From Burkholderiales bacterium GJ-E10 (lineage in GTDB: Bacteria; Pseudomonadota; Gammaproteobacteria; Burkholderiales; Burkholderiaceae_F), in NCBI GenBank assembly GCA_000828975.1, contig AP014683.1, forward strand, positions 1,069,520-1,133,519: 64,000 bases of DNA. The letters are read 5' to 3'. Below are positions 8,047-17,199 of this stretch, one piece after another. The notes below the pieces were generated by a model. It was given only the letters and a program-made list of their open reading frames with translations, searched no databases and was not told the origin of the DNA. The translations under genes were made by a program, and so were the position numbers. The number at the start of each line of letters is the position of its first letter. Position 1 is the first letter of the stretch.

Positions 8047-8952
8047 TCAGCGCGTCGCCCGCAGCCGGAGCAGCGGTCCGATCTCGACCAGCACCGCGCC
8101 GATCAGGATCAGGATCGCGCCGAACGAGGCGGCGCGCGTCAGCGTATCGCCCAGCATCACCGCGCCGGCGGCCGCCGCGAACACGCTTTCGAGCGACATC
8201 ACCAGCGCGGCCTCCGCCGCCGGCGTATGGCGCTGCGCCACGATCTGCAAGGTGAACGCCACGCCGCTCGACAGGACGCCCGCATAGGCGATCTCGGGTA
8301 GGATCGGCCGCAGGGCGTCCCAGGATGCCGGCTGCCCGATCCATGCCGCCACGATCGCCACCGCCGCTGCGGCGGCGCACTGCATCCAGGACAGCAGGAA
8401 CGGGCGCGCGGCAATGCCGCGCCAGTGGCCGACCAGCGTGACGTGCAAGGCCCAGACGAGGTCGCTGCCGAGGATGATCGCGTCGCCGCGGTTCCACCCG
8501 GCCGCGCTCAGGCGGGTTCCCGAGCCGGCGAGCAGCCAGGCGCCATAGAGTGCGATCGCACAGGCGAGCAGCACGGGCGGACGCGGCCGCGCCCGCGCGA
8601 CGGCCCAGGTCAGGAAGGGGACGAACGCGATGTATGCGGCGGTGAGGAAGCCGGCATGGGTCGCAGTCGTCGTGACCAGGCCGATCTGCTGCGCGCAGGT
8701 GGCGGTGCAGAGGCACAGGGCAATTCCGAGGCCGTGGAGCAGATCGCGGCGGGGCAGCGCATTGCCGGTGCGCAGGTGGCGGCGCGTCTCCCAGATCGCC
8801 GCGGGAGCCAGAAACACGGTGGCGACGGCGAAGCGGGCGGCGACGAAGGCAATCGGCCCGATATGGTCGTTGGCGATCTTCTGCGCGACGAAGGTCGTGC
8901 CCCAGATCACGGATGCGACGAGCAGAAGCAGATCAGCTTGAAGTCGGTTCAT
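8047..8952 (-). CDS. EamA/DMT-family transporter
   Basis: A predicted inner-membrane exporter of 301 residues with about ten membrane helices arranged as two EamA repeats. The N-terminal helix carries the family pattern (SVIWGTTFVAQK), and the second repeat contains VWALHVTLVGHW and LSSGVAFTLQIVAQRHTPAAEAALVMSLESVFAA. Members export amino acids, purines and other metabolites; the substrate cannot be inferred. Start ATG at 8952. Gene and repeat block are separated by only 35 bp at its 3' end. It is divergent from the DUF748 gene. Confidence 0.9.
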   Translation of the reverse strand: MNRLQADLLLLVASVIWGTTFVAQKIANDHIGPIAFVAARFAVATVFLAPAAIWETRRHLRTGNALPRRDLLHGLGIALCLCTATCAQQIGLVTTTATHAGFLTAAYIAFVPFLTWAVARARPRPPVLLACAIALYGAWLLAGSGTRLSAAGWNRGDAIILGSDLVWALHVTLVGHWRGIAARPFLLSWMQCAAAAAVAIVAAWIGQPASWDALRPILPEIAYAGVLSSGVAFTLQIVAQRHTPAAEAALVMSLESVFAAAAGAVMLGDTLTRAASFGAILILIGAVLVEIGPLLRLRATR

Positions 8953-9022
8953 GTGCGAAGCGGTAGGATTGGCGGGACCATATCGCAAGACCCCAAGCTG
9001 ATCCCAGTCGACCGGATTTTCC

Positions 9023-12000
9023 GTGAAGCGATCACCCGTACAAAAAGCCCTCGCCGGGATCGTCGGCGCGTTGTTGGCCCTGCTCGCACTGTACTGGTTC
9101 GGGGTCGCCGCCGTTGTGCCGTGGCTCGTCCGGCGCGAGATCGCCCGCTGGCAGGCGGAGACGCCCGGCGTTACCGTGTCCCTGGAGACGTTCTCCGTCG
9201 ACCCGTGGACCTGGCGGCTGTGGGTCCGGAACCTGTCGCTGCGGATCGCGCAGCCGGCGCGCGCGGCCGATACGCTTACGCTCGCGGCGGCGGACGCGCA
9301 GATCGATCCGCATTCGGTCCTGCGGCGCGCGGTGTGGATCGATACGGTGACCGTGCGCGGCCTGCAGGTGGACTTGCGGGCCGATGCCGCCGGCCGGTTC
9401 GCATTCGAGCGTGTTCTCCCCCGGCGCGGCACATCCGCGCCGGCTCCGTCATCGCCGACGCGATGGCGGATCGGGCGCTTCCTGCTGTCGTCGGCGCGGG
9501 TGCGCGTGGCCGATGCCGCTGCCGGTCTTGTCGAGCCGATCGATTTCGCGGTGCCCGACGTGCATGCCCAGGATCTCGGCACATGGCGCGGACAGGCGGG
9601 CCGGTTCGCCGGGACGTTGACCCTCGGCCCGCCGGGTGCGCCGGCCGGGGCGCTGCAGGTCGGCGGCCATCTGAATCTCGCCGATGCTGCCGGGGATGCC
9701 CGGCTGCAGATCTCGGCCCTCTCCCTGCCGTGGGTGGCGCAACGCCTGCGCGCGCGTCCGGACAATCCGCTCGCGGACTGGACGGCGACCGGAGGCGACC
9801 TCGATGCCGCGCTGGCGGCGCAGTGGCGTTCCGAGGGCGGCGGGACGCGGATTTCGCTGCGGGACCTGGAGGTCGACGTGCGCAACGCGGCCCTGGCGCG
9901 GGGCGATGCCCTGCATCTGGGCTGGCAGCACCTCCATGCGGCTGCCACGGTCGATCTCGCGGCGCGCCAGGCATCGGCGATCACCGTGACCATCGATGCT
10001 CCCGCCGTCGCCGTCGCGGCGACACCGCGGGCCGGATCGATCGAGGCTGGCGGACAGCGGATCGCGGTGACGGCACGCGGCATCGACTGGGGCCAGCACG
10101 ACGCATCCGGCTTCGCGCTGGATTGGGCGGCGCCGACGGTGGCCGTCGCGGCGACCCGCCACCGGGGATCGGTGCATGCGGCCGCACGGGATCTGCAGGT
10201 GGCGGTGGGGGCTGTCGATTGGGCCGCCCGCGACGCCTCCGACCTCGCGGTGGACGTGGGTGCCCCGACGGTGGCCGTCGCGGCAACGCGGCACCGGGCA
10301 TCGTTGGCTGCCGCCGGACGGAACCTCCGGGCGACGGTGCACGGCGTCGACTGGGGAGCGCGGGAGGCGTCCGGCGTCACCGTGGCATGCGACGCGCCCG
10401 CGGTTGCCGTTCCCGCACGACGGAACCGCGGCTCGCTGCGCGCGACCGGGCGCCGGATCCAGATGGATGCGAACGGGATCGATTGGGGCGCGCGGCGGGT
10501 ATCGGGCGTGACGCTGGCAGCGGATGCGCTGGCGCTGATCCGGCGGGCGCCGAAGGGTGCCGGCCCGCTGCGGGTATTCGGCCGTCGGGTCGCCGTGACC
10601 GCAGGCACCGCCGATCTGGCAGCACGACGGATCGCCGTGGGCGGCGTCGATCTGGCAGGCGTTTCCTGGCGCCGGGGCCGCGTGCGCGGAACGCTGTCCG
10701 CGGCCGTCGCGCGAGCCCTGCGCGTCGATCTGCGCACCCACCGCATCGCCGTGGACGCGCTCTCGGCCCGCGCCGGCCGCCTGGGGCGCTGGTCGTGGCG
10801 CGGCGGCGTGCAGGTCCAGCCGTTCGCCACCGATGGCGCGATCGCCGTCCAAGGGCTGGATCTGCGCGCCCTGCAGCCTTGGCTGCCGCAGCCCGGGGCG
10901 GTGGAGATTGCCGGCGGCATGGTCTCGGCGCAAGGGGCGTTGCGGGTCCGGACGCCGAAGCGGGGGTCGATGCAGGTGCGTTTTGCCGGCCGTGCCGCCG
11001 CCGACCGGCTGCGCGTCATCGACCGGCGTGACGGCAAGCCGATGCTGTCATGGCGCGATGTGCGGGTGCCGCGCATCGCCGTCGACTGGCCGCGCGGCGT
11101 GCAGGTGCCTGCGGTCCTGGCGGAGGGGATCCGTGCGCGCATCGCCATTGAACCGGATCACCGGCTCAATTGGGAGGCGCTCCTGCAGGCCCGGCATCCC
11201 GCGGCAGGTGCGCAGACAGCCGGGGTGGGCGTTTCCGGCGCGGCGGGTTCCGCCGCAGGTTCCGCTGCCACGGCCCCGGCGGGTACGCTGGGGCCGTCGC
11301 CGGTGATCCGGATCGGCCGCCTGATATTCGCGGATGACGCCGTCGACTTCACCGATGCCACGCTGGCGTCGCCGTTTCACGCCCGCATCCGCAGGCTCGC
11401 GGGCATCATCGGTCCGTTTGCCAGCGATGCGCCGCAGGCTTGGTCGCGGATCGACCTGCACGGGTTCGTCAACCGCAACGGCCATGTCGCCGTGACCGGC
11501 CGCATCGCGCCGATGGCCAAGCCCTTGCGCGCCGACGTCGCGGTGCATTTCCGCGACATCGAAATGCCGACGCTCAACCCGTTCGCGATGGAAATCGCCG
11601 GGTATCGCGTCGATCAGGGCATGCTCGATCTGCGCCTGCACTACTCGGTCGCCGACGGCCGCATCGACGGCCGGAACCGGATGCAGATCAACCAGCTGGT
11701 GTTGGGGCGGCGGGTGACCGGCGCGGAGGCACCGGACCTGCCGCTGCAAGCGATCATCGACGTGCTGCAGAACGATCGCGGTCAGATCCGGCTCGACGTC
11801 CCGGTACGCGGCAACCTGAACGATCCCAACTTCGTGATCCGGGACGTCATCTATGCGGCAATCCGCGACAGCCTGCGCTCGGCGATCGATGCGCCGTTTC
11901 ACTGGATCGCCGACCTGCTCGGCGACGTGCCCGAAACCGTGCTGCACCACATCGACTTCGCGCCCGGAAGTGCGGTGCTGTCGGCGGCGGAGCGCCGGAA

Positions 12001-12280
12001 GCTGCAGGCGATCGGGACCGTGCTGCGCGCGCATCCGCGGCTCAACGTATTCGTGCATCCGGCGTACGACGCGGCCGCTGACGCAGCGGAACGGCGTTTC
12101 CACGCCGCAACCGGTAAGGGGGCGTTGCGGGAACTCGCGGTGCATCGCGCCGAGGCGGTCAAGGCCGTGCTGGTGCATGCGGGCGTGGCGGATCGCCGCG
12201 TCTATATTGACGAGCCGAGGGCGATCTCGGTCACCGGCACGGCGGCGATTCCCAGCGCGATCGACATCCGGGCGCAATGA
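9023..12280 (+). CDS. DUF748 / AsmA-like envelope protein
   Basis: A giant single-pass protein of 1,085 residues starting at GTG 9023. A short cytoplasmic head is followed by one membrane helix (about 8-34) and a long periplasmic part of AsmA-like beta repeats. The C-terminal region (about 970-1085, beginning near HHIDFAPGSAVLSAAERRKL) resembles an OmpA-type fold, as in other DUF748 proteins. AsmA-like proteins are implicated in lipid traffic between inner and outer membrane; a role here is inference. Residues 322-541 hold five 44-residue repeats with exact period (separate entry). The next gene's upstream frame begins in the ATGA overlap at 12277. Confidence 0.85.
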   Translation: MKRSPVQKALAGIVGALLALLALYWFGVAAVVPWLVRREIARWQAETPGVTVSLETFSVDPWTWRLWVRNLSLRIAQPARAADTLTLAAADAQIDPHSVLRRAVWIDTVTVRGLQVDLRADAAGRFAFERVLPRRGTSAPAPSSPTRWRIGRFLLSSARVRVADAAAGLVEPIDFAVPDVHAQDLGTWRGQAGRFAGTLTLGPPGAPAGALQVGGHLNLADAAGDARLQISALSLPWVAQRLRARPDNPLADWTATGGDLDAALAAQWRSEGGGTRISLRDLEVDVRNAALARGDALHLGWQHLHAAATVDLAARQASAITVTIDAPAVAVAATPRAGSIEAGGQRIAVTARGIDWGQHDASGFALDWAAPTVAVAATRHRGSVHAAARDLQVAVGAVDWAARDASDLAVDVGAPTVAVAATRHRASLAAAGRNLRATVHGVDWGAREASGVTVACDAPAVAVPARRNRGSLRATGRRIQMDANGIDWGARRVSGVTLAADALALIRRAPKGAGPLRVFGRRVAVTAGTADLAARRIAVGGVDLAGVSWRRGRVRGTLSAAVARALRVDLRTHRIAVDALSARAGRLGRWSWRGGVQVQPFATDGAIAVQGLDLRALQPWLPQPGAVEIAGGMVSAQGALRVRTPKRGSMQVRFAGRAAADRLRVIDRRDGKPMLSWRDVRVPRIAVDWPRGVQVPAVLAEGIRARIAIEPDHRLNWEALLQARHPAAGAQTAGVGVSGAAGSAAGSAATAPAGTLGPSPVIRIGRLIFADDAVDFTDATLASPFHARIRRLAGIIGPFASDAPQAWSRIDLHGFVNRNGHVAVTGRIAPMAKPLRADVAVHFRDIEMPTLNPFAMEIAGYRVDQGMLDLRLHYSVADGRIDGRNRMQINQLVLGRRVTGAEAPDLPLQAIIDVLQNDRGQIRLDVPVRGNLNDPNFVIRDVIYAAIRDSLRSAIDAPFHWIADLLGDVPETVLHHIDFAPGSAVLSAAERRKLQAIGTVLRAHPRLNVFVHPAYDAAADAAERRFHAATGKGALRELAVHRAEAVKAVLVHAGVADRRVYIDEPRAISVTGTAAIPSAIDIRAQ
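9986..10645 (+). repeat. Five tandem 132-bp coding repeats
   Basis: Units start at 9986, 10118, 10250, 10382 and 10514, each exactly 132 bp (44 codons) apart and in frame. Each unit opens with an Asp/Ala-Pro-x-Val-Ala-Val motif (DAPAVAVAAT, AAPTVAVAAT, GAPTVAVAAT, DAPAVAVPAR, then the diverged DALALIRRAP). Each has a DWGAR-like motif about 35 residues later. Period is conserved although sequence has drifted, and the fifth unit is most diverged. Confidence 0.85.
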
Positions 12281-12369
12281 AGGTCTGCGGTGCGCCCATC
12301 GTTCGGCGGTGCGCGGCTCGGGCGTTATCATCCCCGGCTGGTGCAACGAACCAGGGAGCGGAGGCCGCC

Positions 12370-12774
12370 GTGGGGCAATGGAATGGGGCGCGATCGAATC
12401 GGGGGTCGGTCTTGATGGTGGCGATGGCGGGCGCTTTCGCCGTGTCGCTGGCCATGGCGCCGCCGCGGGCGCAAGCGATCGGCTGCCTGTCGGGCGCTGC
12501 GGCGGGTGCCGTGGCCGGACACGTGGCCGGGCATCACGGTGTGATCGGTGCGATCGGCGGGTGCGTCGTCGGCCACCATCTCGCGGTCAAGAAGAAGCGG
12601 GAGGAGCAGGCCCGCAAACTGATCGCCGACTACGACGTCGCGCCGGCCGGAAGCGCGCGGCAGGCCAAGGACGCGGCCGGGATCGAGGCGCTGGCCAGGA
12701 AGAAGGTGGATGTCGCAGTGCAGTGGGAGGCCGCGCGCCGCCCCGCCGCCGACAGCCCGATGGGGAATCCGTGA
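12370..12774 (+). CDS. Small secreted glycine-zipper protein
   Basis: 134 residues from GTG 12370, which has GGAGCGGAGG just upstream. The same frame is open back to ATG 12277, overlapping the preceding stop, but that start would put about 45 residues before the signal peptide. The signal sequence (VLMVAMAGAFAVSLAMAPPRAQA) is followed by a glycine-zipper stretch, GAAAGAVAGHVAGHHGVIGAIGG. A charged tail then contains a Lys/Arg/Glu-rich helix (VKKKREEQARKL). Glycine-zipper envelope proteins are common and functionally diverse. I cannot assign a role. Confidence 0.7.
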   Translation: MGQWNGARSNRGSVLMVAMAGAFAVSLAMAPPRAQAIGCLSGAAAGAVAGHVAGHHGVIGAIGGCVVGHHLAVKKKREEQARKLIADYDVAPAGSARQAKDAAGIEALARKKVDVAVQWEAARRPAADSPMGNP

Positions 12775-12829
12775 TCGCGCGATCGGGATCCGCGTTTGCT
12801 GCGGCCGCGGTGTCCGCCGCGGGTTGCCC

Positions 12830-13933
12830 GTGACGCAGATCCCGATCCGGCAGTTGATCGCCATTGGTGCCGTCGGCGCGCTCGGCTACGCCGCGTTCCG
12901 GATCGCCGAGCCGTTCCTGCTGTCCTTGACCTGGGCGGCCATCATCACGTTTTCCACCTGGGAGATCTTCGCCGTACTGCGGAACCGGATCGGCAAGGCC
13001 GGCGCGGCGGCGCTGATGGTCGCACTGCTGCTGGCGGTGATGGCGATTCCGATGATGTTCGTGGCGAGCAATCTCTCCTCGCTGATCGACCAGATCCACC
13101 CCCAGCTCGAATCGCTGCATCGGCTTGCCGTGGAGCTCGCCGATTTCGTCCGCTCCGTGCCCTGGATCGGCCCTCCGATCTATCGCTTTCTCGACAGCGT
13201 GATCGCAGGCGACCAGGGCGCCGTCAGCCAACTGCAGCGTGCCGTGGAATCGCTGCCGGCGCGGGCCTGGATCGGATCCGCGGCGGGCGCGCTCACCCGC
13301 AGTCTGTGGGTCGTGCTGTTCAGCCTGGTCCTGGCGTTTTTCCTGTATCTGGACGGGGAGCGGATCTCCGCCTTTCTTCAGCGCCTCTTCGGCACGCTGT
13401 TCGGAGAGACCGGCCTGACGGTCCTGGCGGCGGCGCGGACGATGACGGCCGGTGTGGTGCGCGCGCTGCTCGCCACCGCGTTCGCGCAGGGCGTGCTGAT
13501 GTTCGTCGGACTCGAGATCGCCGGCGTGCCCGGGGCCAGCCTGCTCGGTTTCCTCACCTTCTTCCTTTCGGTCATTCCGATCGGCCCGCCCCTTGTGTGG
13601 ATTCCCGCCGGCGTCTGGCTGTTCCTGCACCACGCCGTCGGCTATGCAATCTTCCTCGCGGCCTGGGGGCTGGTGGTGGTTGCCGGTGCGGACAGCGTCA
13701 TCAAGCCCTATCTCATCAGCAAGGGCAATCGCCAGCCGGTGGTGGTGACCCTGATCGGCGTGCTTGGCGGCGCGATGGCCTTCGGGATCATCGGCCTGTT
13801 CGTCGGCCCGGTGATCCTCGCCGTCGGCCAGGTCTTCCTCGACGAATTGCTGAGCGTCGGTGCTCAGGAGGACGCCCCATCCTCGCCGGCCGATGCCGGT
13901 CCGCAATCCCCGGAAGGAAGCGGGTCAGGGTGA
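12830..13933 (+). CDS. AI-2E family transporter (PerM/YdiK type)
   Basis: 367 residues from GTG 12830. The frame extends further upstream, but that part is Arg/Pro-rich and unlike the family. About eight membrane helices are visible, with the conserved SLWVVLFSLVLAFFLYLDGE segment and the C-terminal pore block SVIPIGPPLVWIPAGVWL followed by DSVIKPYLISKGNRQPVVVTLIGVLGG. Members include the autoinducer-2 exporter TqsA and several Na+/H+ antiporters, so the name gives family and not substrate. The last 9 bp overlap the convergent TAXI gene. Confidence 0.9.
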   Translation: MTQIPIRQLIAIGAVGALGYAAFRIAEPFLLSLTWAAIITFSTWEIFAVLRNRIGKAGAAALMVALLLAVMAIPMMFVASNLSSLIDQIHPQLESLHRLAVELADFVRSVPWIGPPIYRFLDSVIAGDQGAVSQLQRAVESLPARAWIGSAAGALTRSLWVVLFSLVLAFFLYLDGERISAFLQRLFGTLFGETGLTVLAAARTMTAGVVRALLATAFAQGVLMFVGLEIAGVPGASLLGFLTFFLSVIPIGPPLVWIPAGVWLFLHHAVGYAIFLAAWGLVVVAGADSVIKPYLISKGNRQPVVVTLIGVLGGAMAFGIIGLFVGPVILAVGQVFLDELLSVGAQEDAPSSPADAGPQSPEGSGSG

Positions 13934-15325
13934 GCGGGGCGGGCGGCGCGCGGGGTCGGCCGGCGGTGCCGCCGTGCCGCCGGAGAGGTTGCCGGACAGG
14001 CGCGCGCGCACGAAGTGGACGTGCTGCCGCAATCCATACGCCTCGTCGGCGAACGGATTGGGCAGTTTCATGTCGATGACCTCGCGCTCGATCCGGTTCA
14101 GCCGTTCGAGCAGGGCGGCCGCGGCGGCGGTTCCGGGCCGGATGTCCGCGGATTCGCGTTCGAGCGCCACCAGGGTTCCATAGTGCCGGTAGATGCGGCG
14201 GCGCACCCGCCATGCATACATCCCGGGCAGCGCCCGCATCGCGGGGAGCAGCAGGATCACGATCGGCAGCAGCAGGACGATCATGCGATCGACGAGGCTT
14301 GCGAGCCAGAACGGCAGATAGCGATAGGCCAGGCCTTCGCCGGACTTGTAATAGCGCAGGGCTTCGACGCTCATCGGAAAGTCGCGTTCCACCGGCGAAG
14401 GAAAGGTGCCCGCCGCCTGCAGCAGGGTGGCGTGCGCGTGCACTTCCTGCGCCGCCTCGATCGTCAGGTCGATGAGCGCCGGGTGCAGGCTGGCGCGCGC
14501 GACGAGTTCCACGGACGGTGCCACCAGCGGCGTGCGCCGGTCGGGAAGATTGCGGGCGAGATCGAAGAGGCCCATCGGCAGGTCGACGCGGTTGAGGTAG
14601 CGGAATCGGTGCAGGTACGCGTCGATCTGATCGAATCCGAAAATGCGGATGCCCGGCGTGGTCAGCAGGCGCCGAATCTCCCCGGGCTTGGCCGAGTCGC
14701 CGGACAGGAATACGGCGTCGACCTGACGGGAAAGCATGGCGCGCATGGCCTCGTCGCCGGCGAGCGGCAGCAGCCGGGTGGGGCCGCCGCGGCGGATGCC
14801 GTTGGCTTCGAGCAGGGTCGAGGCGAGCGCTTCGGTGCCGCTGCCCGGGCGCCCGATGGCGAGGCGCTTGCCGGCGAAGTCGGCAAGGCGGTGCAACACC
14901 CGCGGCGCGCGATACAGGATGAAGAGCGGCTCGTAGGACGTGCTGCCCAGCGAAACGAGGTTCGCGTCGGTCGGCATGCGCCGCAGTCCGCTCTGGACGA
15001 AGGCGACGTCGACGTGCTCGTGCGGATCCGCCAGTCGGGCGAGATTTTCCACCGAACCGCGCGACGGGATCAGGCGCAGCGTGATGCCGTTGCGCGCGAA
15101 GACCTGACGATATCGTTCGGCGTAGCGCTGGAACAGGCTGCCGTCCGGTCCGGTCGACATGACGACGGTGGCGGGCGGCGCCGGCTGGATGAAATGAATC
15201 GCGGCGCCGAAGGCCAGCGCGATGACGAGCAGGGTGGGCACGCTGACCGAAGCCAGATCGCGCCACACCCCGAACGCATTACGGATAGTCTTGGCGGGTC
15301 GGGCGAACCAGGATGTCGCTGACAT
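13925..15325 (-). CDS. Membrane-anchored TAXI-family solute-binding protein
   Basis: 466 residues. A TAXI/NMT1-like periplasmic binding fold spans about 55-330, with family-like segments MSTGPDGSLFQRYAERYRQV and GKRLAIGRPGSGTEALASTLL. Classical TAXI proteins are free periplasmic subunits of TRAP transporters for carboxylates. This one keeps an N-terminal membrane helix (about 28-47), has a second hydrophobic segment (about 340-370), and then a C-terminal tail of about 95 residues. No DctM/DctQ partner is nearby. It may act as a receptor or a fixed scaffold. Its start lies inside the SDR gene (47-bp overlap), so the two are probably one transcript. Confidence 0.82.
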   Translation of the reverse strand: MSATSWFARPAKTIRNAFGVWRDLASVSVPTLLVIALAFGAAIHFIQPAPPATVVMSTGPDGSLFQRYAERYRQVFARNGITLRLIPSRGSVENLARLADPHEHVDVAFVQSGLRRMPTDANLVSLGSTSYEPLFILYRAPRVLHRLADFAGKRLAIGRPGSGTEALASTLLEANGIRRGGPTRLLPLAGDEAMRAMLSRQVDAVFLSGDSAKPGEIRRLLTTPGIRIFGFDQIDAYLHRFRYLNRVDLPMGLFDLARNLPDRRTPLVAPSVELVARASLHPALIDLTIEAAQEVHAHATLLQAAGTFPSPVERDFPMSVEALRYYKSGEGLAYRYLPFWLASLVDRMIVLLLPIVILLLPAMRALPGMYAWRVRRRIYRHYGTLVALERESADIRPGTAAAAALLERLNRIEREVIDMKLPNPFADEAYGLRQHVHFVRARLSGNLSGGTAAPPADPARRPPRSP

Positions 15326-16049
15326 GGATGTGCGGCGGTTGGCTCACGACGAAATGGATGGCGCGTGCGATGTCGTCGGGCTGCAGCAAGGGGCCGAAAT
15401 GCTCGTGGAAGTGCTGCACCTGGGCATCATCGTATCCGGCGCCGTCCTGGAATCCGCTGAGGACGATGCCGGGTTCGACCAGGGTCACACGCACGCCTTT
15501 CGGGCCGATCTCGCGGCGCAAGCCTTCGGCGAGCGAATGGACGGCGAACTTGGTCGAGCCGTACACCGCACTGAAGGGCGAAACATTGCGGCCGACCACC
15601 GATCCGAGGACGACGATGTCGGCCGCCGTCGCGGGGTATCCCCGCTCCTGCGCGGGGACCATGCGCTGTGCCGCCTGCTGCATCAGCGCCAGGACGCCCT
15701 GGACGTTGAGCCGCAGGATGTCCTCGAACCGAGACAGGTCGGCGCTGCGCACGGATCCGCCCAGGCCGCGGCCGGCATTGGCGACGACGATGTCGGCCTC
15801 GCGGCCGTAGCGGTCGCGGGCGGCGGTGAACAGGCGCTCGATCACCGCCGCGTCCGCGGCATCGCCCTCGACGCCGTGGAACGCGTCGCCGAGTTCGCGC
15901 TCCATCGCGTGCAATTTGGTCGCCGTGCGTCCATTGCCGATCACCGCATAGCCGGCGCCGACGAAGGCGCGGGCCGTGGCTTCGCCGATGCCCGATGTGG
16001 CGCCGGTCACGATGGCGATGCGCGCAGGGGGGGTGGGGTTTGCTGACAC
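15279..16049 (-). CDS. SDR family oxidoreductase
   Basis: 256 residues, classical short-chain dehydrogenase. The cofactor motif TGATSGIG spans 15-22. NAG starts at 91. The catalytic set is Asn115, Ser150, Tyr163 and Lys167 (YGSTK). The residue pattern after strand 2 (NGRTATK) favours NADP(H). Substrate unknown. It is first in a leftward pair with the TAXI gene and lies just downstream of cutA. Confidence 0.92.
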   Translation of the reverse strand: MSANPTPPARIAIVTGATSGIGEATARAFVGAGYAVIGNGRTATKLHAMERELGDAFHGVEGDAADAAVIERLFTAARDRYGREADIVVANAGRGLGGSVRSADLSRFEDILRLNVQGVLALMQQAAQRMVPAQERGYPATAADIVVLGSVVGRNVSPFSAVYGSTKFAVHSLAEGLRREIGPKGVRVTLVEPGIVLSGFQDGAGYDDAQVQHFHEHFGPLLQPDDIARAIHFVVSQPPHIHVSDILVRPTRQDYP

Positions 16050-16062
16050 GACTGGATCCTCC

Positions 16063-16398
16063 TCAAGATAACGGTGCCGCCGTCGACGAGACGGATTCCG
16101 CGATCCACGTCAGGTATTCCGTCGACCCGCCGGCGATCGTCGTGACGATGATTTCCGGCAGCTCATAGGCGTGGTGCCGTCGGATGCAGGCGGCGACGGC
16201 ATCGTACCGCGATCGCAAGGTCTTGCACTGCAGCGCGAACTCGGCGTCGGTCTGCACCGCGCCTTCCCAGCGATAGAAGCTTTCGATGGGGTGGATCTGC
16301 ACGCAGGCCGCCAGATGCTCCGCCACCAGCGCCCGCGCGATCGTGCGCGCATTTTCCGCGGTCGCGGTGGTGGTATGTACCAGGATTGCATCGTCCAT
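16063..16398 (-). CDS. cutA: Divalent cation tolerance protein CutA
   Basis: 111 residues, the usual size for this trimeric cytosolic ferredoxin-like protein. Conserved family blocks are VHTTTATAENARTIARALV, LAACVQIHPIESFYRWEG and YELPEIIVTTIAGGSTEYLTWI. It is associated with copper tolerance and possibly signalling; the biochemical role remains unsettled. Start ATG at 16398, divergent from surE with a 57-bp gap. The stop is 13 bp from the SDR start, so a cutA-SDR-TAXI operon is likely. Confidence 0.93.
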   Translation of the reverse strand: MDDAILVHTTTATAENARTIARALVAEHLAACVQIHPIESFYRWEGAVQTDAEFALQCKTLRSRYDAVAACIRRHHAYELPEIIVTTIAGGSTEYLTWIAESVSSTAAPLS

Positions 16399-16455
16399 GT
16401 CGTTTTTGCTCCGAGTTTGGCGTAGTGGGGGGCGCAGCCGGTAAGATTCCGCCCC

Positions 16456-17199
16456 ATGCACATTTTGATCTCCAACGATGACGGATACCTTGCGCCCGGT
16501 CTTGCAGCGCTGGTCGATGCCGTCCGCCGCTTCGGCGATATCACCGTGGTCGCCCCCGAACAGAACTGCAGCGGGGCGAGCAACTCCCTGACCTTGAGCC
16601 GGCCGCTCAGCGTGCGCAGCGCCGAGAACGGCTTCCGGTTCGTCAACGGCACGCCCACCGACTGTGTCCACATCGCACTGACCGGTCTGCTCGACCGGGT
16701 TCCGGATCTGGTGCTGTCGGGCATCAATGACGGTCAGAACATGGGCGACGACACGGTCTACTCCGGCACCGTGGCGGCGGCGATGGAGGGCTACCTGTTC
16801 GGGATTCCGTCCATTGCCTTTTCCCGGGCGGAAAAGGGGCGCACGAACTGGGAGGCCGCCGGTCAGGTGGCCGCCGGGGTCGTCGAGCGCTTTCTCGACC
16901 GCCCCCTGGAAGGGCCGTTCCTGCTCAACGTCAATATTCCGAACATCGCGGCGGAGGAGATGGGGCCGATCCGCTGCACCCGCCTGGGCAAGCGCCACAA
17001 GGCCGAACCGGTGATCCGCCAGACGAGTCCGCGCGGCGAGACGATCTACTGGGTGGGCGCGGCGGGCGAGGCCCGCGACGCCGGTCCCGGCACCGATTTC
17101 CATGCGATCGCGCAAGGGTGCGTGTCGGTGACGCCGCTGCAGATCGATCTCACCCACGTGCAACAGATGGACGCCGTTGCGCGGTGGCTCGCCCCGTGA
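16456..17199 (+). CDS. surE: 5'/3'-nucleotidase SurE
   Basis: A metal-dependent nucleoside monophosphate phosphatase, 247 residues. Metal ligands are visible: Asp8 and Asp9 in ISNDDGY, Ser39, and Asn91 in SGINDGQN. The family block [12 protein letters not shown] is present. SurE works in stationary-phase survival and is normally followed by pcm, as here. The stop codon overlaps the pcm start (GTGA). Confidence 0.96.
   Translation: MHILISNDDGYLAPGLAALVDAVRRFGDITVVAPEQNCSGASNSLTLSRPLSVRSAENGFRFVNGTPTDCVHIALTGLLDRVPDLVLSGINDGQNMGDDTVYSGTVAAAMEGYLFGIPSIAFSRAEKGRTNWEAAGQVAAGVVERFLDRPLEGPFLLNVNIPNIAAEEMGPIRCTRLGKRHKAEPVIRQTSPRGETIYWVGAAGEARDAGPGTDFHAIAQGCVSVTPLQIDLTHVQQMDAVARWLAP

Noticed and set aside
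8047-11148. A 1,033-codon minus-strand frame covering the EamA gene and half of the DUF748 gene
   Set aside because: Only the part from Met at 8952 resembles a transporter. The upstream part is antisense to the DUF748 gene and low in complexity.
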